Source: Desulfamplus sp. (GTDB lineage: Bacteria > Desulfobacterota > Desulfobacteria > Desulfobacterales > Desulfobacteraceae). Taken from it: a stretch of DNA of 11,111 nucleotides. The stretch's first letter is position 1. The number at the start of each line of letters is the position of its first letter. This document shows positions 1-6,393 of the stretch, piece by piece. The stretch is from contig JADFYT010000055.1 in assembly GCA_015232935.1 (NCBI GenBank), positions 1-11,111 of the forward strand. The letters run 5' to 3'. The notes beneath the pieces were generated by a model, which saw only the letters and a list, made by a program, of their open reading frames with translations, did not search any database and had not been told where the DNA came from. Both the position numbers and the translations under genes were made by a program.

Positions 1-1
1 C

Positions 2-1522
2 TGTATCGAGGCTGCCGGAAAAGAGAGTGCCAATATAATAGGCATTGATATTGATGAAAAACAAAAAAGTATTGTTGGATGGGTTATTGAAAACGGAAAG
101 CGGACAGTTGCCGATACAAGAAGCGATGCCCGCCACTACAAGGAACTTGAAGATAACCTTGCTGTAAAGAGCAGCCTGATTATCTGCTTTCCGCTTTTTT
201 TAAATGACAAAACTGTTTATGGTGCTGTCCAGATCATTGATACCACACCGGAAAAAAGCTGTGTCAACCTGGATGAAAAATACCTCAATTACCTGCAAAA
301 TCTTGTTGATATAGGTTCTGTGGCACTGAGCAACGCGGTGTTGTACAGCCGGCAACTCAAAGAGACTCAATTTTTGAAGGAGACCCTTCAGGAACTCAGG
401 GCAGGCATAACTACCATTGTGGGACAGAGCGGAAAATTGCAAGATTGCATGAAACTTGCCAGAAGCTACGCAGTATCTGACTTTCATGTCCTTATTACAG
501 GAGAGAGCGGAACCGGAAAAGAGCTTATAGCACAGGAGATTCACAGGTCAGGCCCAAGAAAAGAGATGCCTTTTCTTGTGCAAAATTGCAGTGCGATACC
601 TGAATCCCTTTTGGAAAGCGAGCTGTTCGGCTACAGGAAGGGGGCTTTTTCAGGAGCTGTGAGGGATAAAAAAGGTCTGTTTGAAGCGGCGGAAGGGGGA
701 ACTGTATTTTTAGATGAAATCGGCGATATGCCATTAAATATACAGGCGGCAATTTTAAGGGTTTTGCAGAACAACGAGGTTAAACCACTGGGCTCAAATG
801 AGGTAACTCATGTGAATGCAAGGATAATTTCAGCTACAAACCGCAGTATCAAGCAGATGGTTTCAGAAAGCAGGTTTCGCCAGGATCTGTTTTATCGCCT
901 TTCGGTTTTGCCCATAGAGTTGCCTCCTCTAAGGGAGCGAAGAGAAGATATCCCCTTGCTCATACGATATTTCTTTAAACTTGAGTGTCTTAAAAACGGC
1001 ATCAAGGAGAAAAAGATTAAACCCGATGCAATGCAAAAGCTGATATCCTGGTCATGGCCCGGAAATATAAGGGAGCTTGAGAATCTGGTCAGATATCTTG
1101 TTGTGGTTACGGACAGCGAATATATAGACTCGCAGATGATTCCGGACCACTTTTTTCAATCTGTGGGCCAGGAGGATTTTTCTCAGGATTCGGCAGTTGA
1201 AGCATGGAGCATGTCTGAATCAGCAAGTGGGAGTGCCGAAGGGATTGGCGATATTAATGAGGTGTTGCGGTCTGGCAGACAGAACAGATCACCTTTTTTT
1301 CCAGCCAGATCAATCTCCTTTGTCAATAACAGCAATGATTTGAATTGCGATAATAATTTCGGGAATCTGACATGGGATCAACTTGAAGAGAATTACATAC
1401 GTTTTCTTCTCAAGAAAAATAACTGGAATGTAACATGGGCTGCCAGGGCGGCGGGGTTAAACAGATCTACTTTTGCGTCAAGAATGAGACGCCTTGGTAT
1501 CAAAAAATCGGATTTGACTTAA
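2..1522 (+). CDS. Sigma-54-dependent transcriptional activator, GAF-AAA+-Fis HTH (5' end missing)
   Basis: Bacterial enhancer-binding protein that would use ATP hydrolysis to open sigma-54 RNA polymerase promoters. The frame is open from the left edge, giving 506 visible residues; the first internal ATG (320) is not the start because good GAF-like sequence precedes it. Residues 1 to about 106 look like the end of a GAF sensory domain, followed by a helical linker. The AAA+ core has Walker A GESGTGKE (167-174), the sigma-54 contact loop as GAFSGA (214-219, Ser for the usual Thr), Walker B ending in LDE (D238, E239), an FRQDLFYRL segment and the SWPGNIRELENLV motif. A Ser/Asn-rich linker leads to a Fis-type helix-turn-helix (about 474-502). 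No receiver domain is visible, so the input is probably a small ligand or a redox signal through GAF. The target genes cannot be told from this window. Family assignment is secure; the specific role is unknown. Confidence 0.95.
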   Translation, partial: CIEAAGKESANIIGIDIDEKQKSIVGWVIENGKRTVADTRSDARHYKELEDNLAVKSSLIICFPLFLNDKTVYGAVQIIDTTPEKSCVNLDEKYLNYLQNLVDIGSVALSNAVLYSRQLKETQFLKETLQELRAGITTIVGQSGKLQDCMKLARSYAVSDFHVLITGESGTGKELIAQEIHRSGPRKEMPFLVQNCSAIPESLLESELFGYRKGAFSGAVRDKKGLFEAAEGGTVFLDEIGDMPLNIQAAILRVLQNNEVKPLGSNEVTHVNARIISATNRSIKQMVSESRFRQDLFYRLSVLPIELPPLRERREDIPLLIRYFFKLECLKNGIKEKKIKPDAMQKLISWSWPGNIRELENLVRYLVVVTDSEYIDSQMIPDHFFQSVGQEDFSQDSAVEAWSMSESASGSAEGIGDINEVLRSGRQNRSPFFPARSISFVNNSNDLNCDNNFGNLTWDQLEENYIRFLLKKNNWNVTWAARAAGLNRSTFASRMRRLGIKKSDLT

Positions 1523-1537
1523 GCGGGATTTTGAAGT

Positions 1538-2005
1538 TCAGTTCATCAAGTAAAAACCAAGCACTTTATTATATTGTTCATCAATGAATTCAGCACCTAT
1601 TGTATTGTCTATCTTTATTCTTACAACGCATTTTTTTGAAATGCTATTGTTTTTTGTATCGTCAAGTTTAAATTCAACAAGTATAGTATCCCCAACCTCA
1701 ATTTGCTTTATATATTTCTTGTGGACAAAAACAAACTCGATACCAACTCCTCCAAGCGAGATATCCTTGATAATTATATCACAACGTATCTGATGCTTTT
1801 CAATGATGCATGAACCAGGAATTCCTACTCTTTTCCTGAAAAAACGTCTAAATTCAATCTGCATTTCAGTTGACTGGCCACATCGACATTTTATGGACAG
1901 ATTTTTTTTGTTCTTAAATGGCAAAGCATTAAAAATCCTCTGAAATCCGCAATGAGGGCATATAAACAAGGTATTGTTTTTGTCATCAAGATAGCCTTTA
2001 ATCAT
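1538..2005 (-). CDS. PilZ-domain protein with N-terminal Cys knuckle (paralog 1)
   Basis: Predicted c-di-GMP-responsive protein of 155 residues. The N-terminus carries CPHCGF (C16, C19) and CRCG (C40, C42), a likely zinc knuckle. The rest is a PilZ domain with the two ligand-binding signatures: RxxxR as R53-R57, and DxSxxG as D81, S83, G86. PilZ domains with both motifs bind cyclic di-GMP and usually control motility, attachment or exopolysaccharide. The output partner cannot be inferred here. The frame also allows a TTG start at 2008, but ATG at 2005 is preferred: AGGAG lies 5 bases upstream of it, and the resulting protein aligns from residue 1 with its neighbour. It lies 60 bases downstream of that paralog, is probably cotranscribed with it, and ends 15 bases from the convergent sigma-54 activator gene. 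No signal peptide or membrane segment is visible, so it is probably cytoplasmic. Confidence 0.85.
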   Translation of the reverse strand: MIKGYLDDKNNTLFICPHCGFQRIFNALPFKNKKNLSIKCRCGQSTEMQIEFRRFFRKRVGIPGSCIIEKHQIRCDIIIKDISLGGVGIEFVFVHKKYIKQIEVGDTILVEFKLDDTKNNSISKKCVVRIKIDNTIGAEFIDEQYNKVLGFYLMN

Positions 2006-2065
2006 CAATTCTCCTAATCAAAAATAGTCTCCTTGCTCCCGCATAGTTATCTTTGATTTTTAATG

Positions 2066-2533
2066 TCACATAAGATAAAAGCCTAACTGTTTTGAAAAAT
2101 TCTCGTCATAAAACTGAGCACCGATATGGTTGCCAAGCTTCAGACGCACAATGCATCGTTTTGTGATCTGATCTTCCTTTTTATTATCAAGTTTAAAATC
2201 AACCTCAATTATATCTCCAATATCAATATCTGCCATATGTTTTTTGTAGATATGGAGCAACTCAATACCAATTCCCTGAAATGACAGATCTTTTACAATC
2301 ATATCACATTGCTTCTGGGTCTTTTTTATAAGACAGGTGCCAAACAGTTCCACCTTTTTTCTGAACTGTTTTCTGAATTCAATTTCTATTTCAGTGGAAT
2401 TGCCGCATTTGCATTTGACAGTAAGCGATTTTTTTTTGTCTTTAAATGGTGATGCGTCGAATTTCCTTTGAAATCCACAGTGTGGGCAGAGAAACACAGT
2501 TTGATTCTGCTCATCAACATATGATTTAACCAT
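2066..2533 (-). CDS. PilZ-domain protein with N-terminal Cys knuckle (paralog 2)
   Basis: Predicted c-di-GMP receptor of 155 residues, a clear paralog of the gene just downstream (same length, same domain order, similar start and end, GFYLM at the C-terminus). Cys pairs are C16/C19 (CPHCGF) and C41/C43 (CKCG). PilZ signatures are R54-R58 (RxxxR) and D82, S84, G87 (DxSxxG), so ligand binding looks intact. The ATG at 2533 is supported by an AGGTGG Shine-Dalgarno a few bases upstream. It is the first gene of a two-gene minus-strand unit with a promoter-like sequence about 110-140 bases upstream. The region after the Cys knuckle is rich in Lys and Arg. The two copies have diverged substantially, suggesting an old duplication with possible division of labour. 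The output target is unknown. Confidence 0.86.
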   Translation of the reverse strand: MVKSYVDEQNQTVFLCPHCGFQRKFDASPFKDKKKSLTVKCKCGNSTEIEIEFRKQFRKKVELFGTCLIKKTQKQCDMIVKDLSFQGIGIELLHIYKKHMADIDIGDIIEVDFKLDNKKEDQITKRCIVRLKLGNHIGAQFYDENFSKQLGFYLM

Positions 2534-2645
2534 AGCACCACCTGACGCATCTTCTCTTTTTTCATTGCCTGCCTTGCTCTCATGTTAACAGAAAAACAGC
2601 ATTGCAATTAACCTGTTATTATAAACATGGCTTTTATCGGGCTTG

Positions 2646-2673
2646 AATATAAAGCTTCTCTCTTTTTTATCAA
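2646..2673 (-). promoter_or_regulatory. Candidate sigma-70 promoter for the PilZ pair
   Basis: On the minus strand TTGATA (2668-2673) is separated by 16 bases from TATATT (2646-2651), five of six consensus bases in each hexamer. A second possible promoter overlaps it: TTCAAG (2642-2647), 18 bases, then a perfect TATAAT (2618-2623). Either would give a leader of roughly 75-110 bases before the ATG at 2533. AT-rich intergenic DNA produces such matches by chance, so this is a candidate only. Confidence 0.45.
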
Positions 2674-2793
2674 CAGAAAATCATAAAATCAACTTGCCTT
2701 ATGAGCATCAAAGAAAAAAGAACAGATCGTGCTGGATATGAGAACAGGCATTTTGTCAATATGATTCTTCATGTAACAGCAATCCACTCCAAC

Positions 2794-2855
2794 AGCTGCG
2801 ACTAATCATGAAACCGGAGAAGAATCATGAATTATCATCATTTGCACTAAATGCT
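2794..2855 (+). repeat. Degraded copy of the 61-bp interspersed repeat
   Basis: It abuts the clear copy at 2856 on its left. It shares the GCTGC..CT.AAT.ATGAAA..CCGGA pattern with the copy at 3087, but the right half is eroded. Identification is by eye and the borders are approximate. Confidence 0.35.
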
Positions 2856-2916
2856 CATGGCCGGATTCAGGGAAACTCTGAACCGTGAAAATCAAAATAT
2901 ATTTTCATGGTAAAGC
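2856..2916 (+). repeat. 61-bp interspersed repeat, copy A
   Basis: Begins CATGGCCG, contains CTGAACCGTGAAAATC and ends TTTTCATGGTAAAGC. Its right half is an inverted repeat: an 11-base arm (2882-2892) pairs with 2901-2911 with one G-T mismatch around an 8-base loop, so RNA from either strand could form a hairpin. Start, end, core and length match the copies at 3087, 6250 and 6313. Confidence 0.7.
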
Positions 2917-3086
2917 AATGATCGTGCCCATCTCGTGATAAAAGCCGAAGAGCCTCACAAAATGGTTGTTATAGACTTCCAGAAAAGTCTTTTGGTCAGA
3001 GATGCCCTTTGCCAGTGCTGCTCAGGCAGTATTCCTACCAAATTTAATTGTCTGGAAAACTATGGAAGTAAATCAAATTAAACTCT

Positions 3087-3147
3087 CATTGCCGTCAAGT
3101 GGCTGCCCTGAATTATGAAAAACCGGAATGCATTTTTATGGTAAAGC
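3087..3147 (+). repeat. 61-bp interspersed repeat, copy B
   Basis: Begins CATTGCCGT, contains GGCTGCCCTGAA followed by ATTATGAAAA, and ends with GCATTTTTATGGTAAAGC. Same length and orientation as copy A, but its inverted-repeat arms are less well matched. It lies just left of the distal pnp terminator. Confidence 0.7.
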
Positions 3148-3156
3148 GAGACAATG

Positions 3157-3193
3157 AAAAAAACTCCCCTTGCTTTTAAGATTTGGGGAGTTT
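3157..3193 (-). terminator. Intrinsic terminator, distal end of the pnp operon
   Basis: A perfect 9-base stem (3161-3169 with 3185-3193, AAACTCCCC/GGGGAGTTT) has a 15-base loop. Read on the minus strand it runs into seven consecutive T (3163-3157). It lies about 180 bases past the pnp stop codon and is the strongest leftward terminator in the window, probably a backup to the hairpin at 3314-3340. Confidence 0.75.
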
Positions 3194-3313
3194 AATACTT
3201 GAATCGCGATTTGATGCTCTCAGGGGAATCAATAGTGATGGTCTTGTAAAAAAATCAGCAATAAACAGCTTCACGGCTTTTAATATATTGATTTGCTTCG
3301 CTATCTATTCTGG

Positions 3314-3340
3314 AAAACTCGGTCTGGAAAACCGAGTTTT
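3314..3340 (-). terminator. Hairpin just downstream of pnp, likely terminator
   Basis: A perfect 10-base stem (3314-3323 with 3331-3340, AAAACTCGGT/ACCGAGTTTT) has a 7-base loop and starts 32 bases after the pnp stop. On the minus strand the stem ends in only four T. On the plus strand there are five, so it may act in both directions or mainly protect the mRNA 3' end. Confidence 0.65.
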
Positions 3341-3372
3341 TACGAATTTGTCAATAAGCCGCCTATTTATGT

Positions 3373-5481
3373 TTATGACTCAAGCAATGCTTTGTGGCTG
3401 AGGCGAATTTTGCCGTCACGTGTAATTTCAAGCACCTTTACACGCAGCGTATCACCCTCCTTGACCACATCTGTAACTTTTTTGACTCGATGAGCGGATA
3501 GCTCGGATATGTGGACAAGTCCGTCAGTTCCGGTTTTAATTCTTACAAACGCACCAAAATCAGTTGTTTTGACAACTTCGCCTTCGTAAATGCCACCCAC
3601 TTCAGGATCAAGGCAGATATCATTGACAACTTTAAGAGCAGCTTCTCCATCTTTTTCGTTCTCGGCGGCAATTTTGACAAGGCCTGTATCATCAACCTCA
3701 ATGGTTGTGCAGGTATCTGCCTGTATGGCTCTGATCATTTTTCCTCCAGGCCCGATCAGATCCCTTATTTTATCAGTGTTAATCTTGAGAGTATAGATTT
3801 TTGGTGCATGTGGAGACATCTGTGTGCGTGAAGCATTGAGAGTATCAAGCATTTTCTGAAGGATATGCAGTCTTCCTTCACGAGCCTGGGTCAATGCTTT
3901 TATCATGATATCGCGAGATAGTTCACGGATTTTTATATCCATCTGAAGAGCGGTAATTCCGGTCTCGGTACCGGCAACCTTGAAGTCCATATCACCAAAG
4001 TGGTCTTCATCTCCAAGAATATCACTGAGTACCACAGTGGTATCATTATCTGAGACAAGACCCATGGCAATACCGGATACAGGAGCCTTGATAGGTACTC
4101 CGCCATCCATCATGGCAAGAGTTCCGGCACACACCGTTCCCATGGAAGAGCTGCCGTTGGACTCCATGACTTCACCGACAACACGTATTGTATATTCAAA
4201 ATCAGCCTTGTCCGGCACAATACGCTCAAGGGCACGGGTAGCAAGGTTTCCGTGGCCGATATCTCTTCTGCTTGGACCGCCCGGGCGTTTGCATTCGCCA
4301 ACAGAAAAAGGGGGAAAATTATAATGGAGCATAAACGGGCGTGACTCATCACCGCTCAATGTCTCAACCCGCTGCTCATCTCTGCCTGAGCCCAGGGTCA
4401 GTACGCCCATGACCTGGGTCTCTCCTCTTGTAAAGAGGGCACTTCCGTGTGGTCTTGGGAGATTGCCAACCTCGCAGGTAATTTGACGGATCTCGTCAAA
4501 AGCTCTTCCGTCAATCCTTCTGTTCTCTTTCAGGACAATCCTGCGGCTGACCTCTTTGACAAGATCGCCAAAAACAGATTTTATCTCTTTTATGCCCTCT
4601 TTTGACAGCCCGTCTGAAGTAGCTTCTCCGGAGGCAGCAATCTCTTTTATGAGCTCATCTCTGAGTTTTTCAAGAGCAAGACTCCTCTCTGTTTTTCCTT
4701 TAGTCTGTACCGCCTGATAAATTTTATCCGTACAAAGCTCTTTTACCTTGTCTGCAAGCTCATAATTTATTTTGGGAGGAATCAACTGCCGTTTTTCCTT
4801 TCCCAGAGCAGCCTTGAGTTCATGCTGAATATCAATCATGGGCTGCATTGCGTCGTGGCCAAAGAAAATAGCATCCAGCATCTCGGCTTCGGAGACAATA
4901 TTGGCACCGCCTTCCACCATTATGACACCTGTTTTTGAGCCGGCCACCACGAGTTCAATGTCGCTTTTTGACATCTGGTCGATTGTCGGATTGACAATAA
5001 ACTGCCCGTCAATTCGTCCGACTCTTACGCCGGCAATGGGGCCGGCAAAAGGGATGTCTGAAATTTCAAGTGCGGCGGACGATCCAACCATTGCAAGGAC
5101 ATCAGCTTCATTCTCTTTGTCCATTGAAAGAACTGTCGCTATGACCTGGGTCTCGAAATTATAACCTTTTTCAAACAAAGGGCGGATAGGCCTGTCAATA
5201 AGACGGCATGTCAGGGTCTCTTTTTCACTTGGCCTGCCAATCTCACGCCTGAAGTAGTTCCCCGGAATTCTTCCCGCGGCATATATCTTCTCCTGATATT
5301 CCACAGAAAGAGGGAGAAACCCACCGGACTCTTCTCTTTGCTCTTTGGAAGAGACCACAGTGACAAGCACCATTGTTTCGCCGTAACGTACAACCACCGC
5401 ACCAGAAGCTTGTTTGGCTATCTTGCCGGAAGTGATGCTGAACTCTTTGCCATTAATCATTGTTTTAACTGTTTTTTCCAT
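3373..5481 (-). CDS. pnp: Polyribonucleotide nucleotidyltransferase (PNPase)
   Basis: Phosphorolytic 3'-5' exoribonuclease that releases nucleoside diphosphates from RNA and can also add tails; a cytoplasmic trimer and usual degradosome partner. The 702 residues are full length for the family. Order: first RNase PH domain (GFLPLSVEYQEK, then GRIPGNYFRREGRPSE-type motifs), alpha-helical linker, second RNase PH domain with the phosphate-binding GSSSMG motif and the acidic LGDEDHFGDMDF segment of the active site, KH domain with GPGGK, and C-terminal S1 domain (GGIYEGEVVKTTDFGAFV). It ends shortly after S1, without a long acidic tail. The frame runs 23 codons upstream, but ATG at 5481 is chosen because AGGAG lies 5 bases before it and the protein then begins MEKTVKTMINGKEF, as the family does. 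It lies downstream of rpsO, the classical order, behind a structured leader. Confidence 0.98.
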   Translation of the reverse strand: MEKTVKTMINGKEFSITSGKIAKQASGAVVVRYGETMVLVTVVSSKEQREESGGFLPLSVEYQEKIYAAGRIPGNYFRREIGRPSEKETLTCRLIDRPIRPLFEKGYNFETQVIATVLSMDKENEADVLAMVGSSAALEISDIPFAGPIAGVRVGRIDGQFIVNPTIDQMSKSDIELVVAGSKTGVIMVEGGANIVSEAEMLDAIFFGHDAMQPMIDIQHELKAALGKEKRQLIPPKINYELADKVKELCTDKIYQAVQTKGKTERSLALEKLRDELIKEIAASGEATSDGLSKEGIKEIKSVFGDLVKEVSRRIVLKENRRIDGRAFDEIRQITCEVGNLPRPHGSALFTRGETQVMGVLTLGSGRDEQRVETLSGDESRPFMLHYNFPPFSVGECKRPGGPSRRDIGHGNLATRALERIVPDKADFEYTIRVVGEVMESNGSSSMGTVCAGTLAMMDGGVPIKAPVSGIAMGLVSDNDTTVVLSDILGDEDHFGDMDFKVAGTETGITALQMDIKIRELSRDIMIKALTQAREGRLHILQKMLDTLNASRTQMSPHAPKIYTLKINTDKIRDLIGPGGKMIRAIQADTCTTIEVDDTGLVKIAAENEKDGEAALKVVNDICLDPEVGGIYEGEVVKTTDFGAFVRIKTGTDGLVHISELSAHRVKKVTDVVKEGDTLRVKVLEITRDGKIRLSHKALLES

Positions 5482-5541
5482 AAATTCTCCTGATAAAAAG
5501 GCGGCTTTCAAGGCATTCCCGGTAGAATAAACACGCACCTC

Positions 5542-5569
5542 CAGCATCAATAGATTATTTTTGATGCTG
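5542..5569 (-). promoter_or_regulatory. Leader hairpin upstream of pnp
   Basis: A perfect 9-base inverted repeat (CAGCATCAA at 5542-5550 with TTGATGCTG at 5561-5569) encloses a 10-base AT-rich loop. It ends 60 bases upstream of the pnp ATG. There is no T tract, so it does not look like a terminator; an RNA-stability or processing element is more likely. Confidence 0.5.
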
Positions 5570-5761
5570 CATATGCGAACTTATTCAAGGTCTGGGTTAC
5601 CATAGAATCGCCGCCTGTAGATAACCTGCATGGCAGATCGGACTGCCACAACTAAAAATGAAAGTTTGAGCAATTACAGCTATTTCATTACTCAGGAATT
5701 TCAATCAGACATTAATTACAGCGAAGCTGCTTATGTTCAAAAACTTTCACACAAAAAATTA

Positions 5762-5808
5762 AAAGAGTCAGCAGAAACAGAAGAGTATCTCTGATATGCC
5801 AACTCTTT
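5762..5808 (-). terminator. Hairpin after rpsO, likely (partial) terminator
   Basis: On the minus strand a 12-base stem (5797-5808 with 5762-5773, ten Watson-Crick pairs and two G-U) is followed by T, AA and then six T. It starts 16 bases past the rpsO stop. The 23-base loop contains a mini-hairpin (AGAG-ATA-CTCT). In E. coli an attenuating terminator sits at the same place between rpsO and pnp, so partial read-through into pnp is plausible. Confidence 0.65.
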
Positions 5809-5824
5809 ATGCAAATTCAAAAAA

Positions 5825-6094
5825 TTATTTTCTCAAGCCTAATCTGTCAATCAGTGTACGATACCTGTTTATATCTTTTTTCTTCAGATAGTCCAGAAGA
5901 CTTCTTCGTCTTCCAACGAGCACAAGCAACCCTCTTCTTGAGTGATGGTCTTTCTGGTGAACCTTTACATGCTCGGTAAGATAGTTAATTCTGTGAGTCA
6001 AAATGGCAACTTGAACCTCAGGTGAGCCTGTATCTGTTTCATGCTGCCGGAACTGTTCGATCATTTCAAGTTTGTTTTCAGATAATAAAACCAC
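5825..6094 (-). CDS. rpsO: 30S ribosomal protein S15
   Basis: Primary 16S rRNA-binding protein of the small-subunit platform, contacting helices 20-22 and bridging to the 50S subunit. The sequence has the family hallmarks: FRQHETDTGSPEVQVAILTHRI, then LTEHVKVHQKDHHSRRGLL, and a C-terminus of DINRYRTLIDRLGLRK. The frame would permit an ATG at 6100 (91 residues), but that codon is only one base from the AAGGAG sequence. A GTG at 6094 sits 7 bases after it and gives 89 residues, the standard S15 length, so GTG is chosen. It follows truB after about 300 bases and precedes pnp, the usual order. Its gap from truB is wide and filled by repeats, so it may have its own promoter. Confidence 0.96.
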   Translation of the reverse strand: MVLLSENKLEMIEQFRQHETDTGSPEVQVAILTHRINYLTEHVKVHQKDHHSRRGLLVLVGRRRSLLDYLKKKDINRYRTLIDRLGLRK

Positions 6095-6139
6095 GTTCAT
6101 ACTCCTTATTGGAATAAATAAATATTTGATATTCTGTGC

Positions 6140-6168
6140 ATTCTACCGTTTATGATACTTACTGTTAT
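6140..6168 (-). promoter_or_regulatory. Weak candidate promoter for rpsO
   Basis: On the minus strand ATAACA (6163-6168) is separated by 17 bases from TAGAAT (6140-6145), four and five of six consensus bases. The position, about 45 bases before the GTG start, is sensible, and the gap upstream of rpsO is unusually wide for this operon. The sequence match alone is weak. Confidence 0.25.
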
Positions 6169-6249
6169 CCAATATTCCATTCAGATAACCGGGCACATGG
6201 GACAGGAACAGGGACAGAATACCTGCAAATAAAAAAAATCAAAGGGTAT

Positions 6250-6310
6250 CATCGCCGTTACCCGGCTACCCTGAACCATGAAAATCATGAACGCACTTTC
6301 ATGCTAAACA
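6250..6310 (+). repeat. 61-bp interspersed repeat, copy C
   Basis: Begins CATCGCCGTT, contains GGCTACCCTGAACCATG and ends near TTTCATGCTAAACA. It lies in the truB-rpsO gap, in tandem with copy D (period 63 bases), and matches copies A and B in length, order of blocks and orientation. Confidence 0.7.
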
Positions 6311-6312
6311 GG

Positions 6313-6374
6313 CATGGCCGTTTTTGTGTGGCCACCTTGAATCATAAAAATGAAAATGCATTTTCACGGTAAAA
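6313..6374 (+). repeat. 61-bp interspersed repeat, copy D
   Basis: Begins CATGGCCGT, contains GTGGCCACCTTGAATCAT and ends TTTTCACGGTAAAAA. Its centre holds a perfect 16-base palindrome, TGAAAATGCATTTTCA (6351-6366). It ends about 20 bases past the truB stop, so in the operon transcript it could fold as a hairpin directly behind truB. Confidence 0.7.
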
Positions 6375-6393
6375 ATAAAAGGCAAATTACCAA

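Larger units (their letters stand above)
2534..3372. other. 839-bp intergenic region without a convincing gene
   Basis: This stretch separates the PilZ pair from pnp. It holds a promoter-like sequence for the PilZ unit at its left end, one degraded and two clear copies of a 61-bp repeat, and two terminator hairpins at its right end. Short frames exist but lack ribosome binding sites and recognisable protein motifs. Confidence 0.7.
5482..5824 (-). promoter_or_regulatory. rpsO-pnp intergenic region / pnp leader
   Basis: This 343-base gap, transcribed leftwards, has no gene. It holds the rpsO-proximal terminator-like hairpin (5762-5808), a long-range pairing (5659-5667 with 5741-5749), a small GC-rich hairpin (5631-5636 with 5643-5648) and a 9-base hairpin close to the pnp start (5542-5569). 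In Escherichia coli the corresponding region is where RNase III and PNPase autoregulate pnp. A similar role here is inference. I found no convincing separate pnp promoter. Confidence 0.45.

Noticed and set aside
2761..2828. 10-base inverted repeat (2761-2770 with 2819-2828)
   Set aside because: The 48-base spacing and lack of extension make chance likely in AT-rich DNA; it overlaps the degraded repeat copy.
2962..3081. A 39-codon plus-strand frame starting MVVIDFQKS with a Cys cluster
   Set aside because: No Shine-Dalgarno, no recognisable motif, and it ends within repeat-bearing intergenic DNA; most likely chance.
5482..5550. In-frame 23-codon N-terminal extension of pnp, and a short out-of-frame GTG leader frame after GGAGG
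   Set aside because: The PNPase family start and the AGGAG site fit ATG 5481. The extension overlaps the leader hairpin, and the tiny leader frame has no independent support.
6095..6100. ATG at 6100 as the rpsO start
   Set aside because: It is only one base from the AAGGAG sequence; GTG at 6094 has proper spacing and gives the standard 89-residue S15.
6250..6374. Tandem repeats in the truB-rpsO gap as a CRISPR array
   Set aside because: Only two imperfect units, directly adjacent without unique spacers, with related copies dispersed elsewhere.
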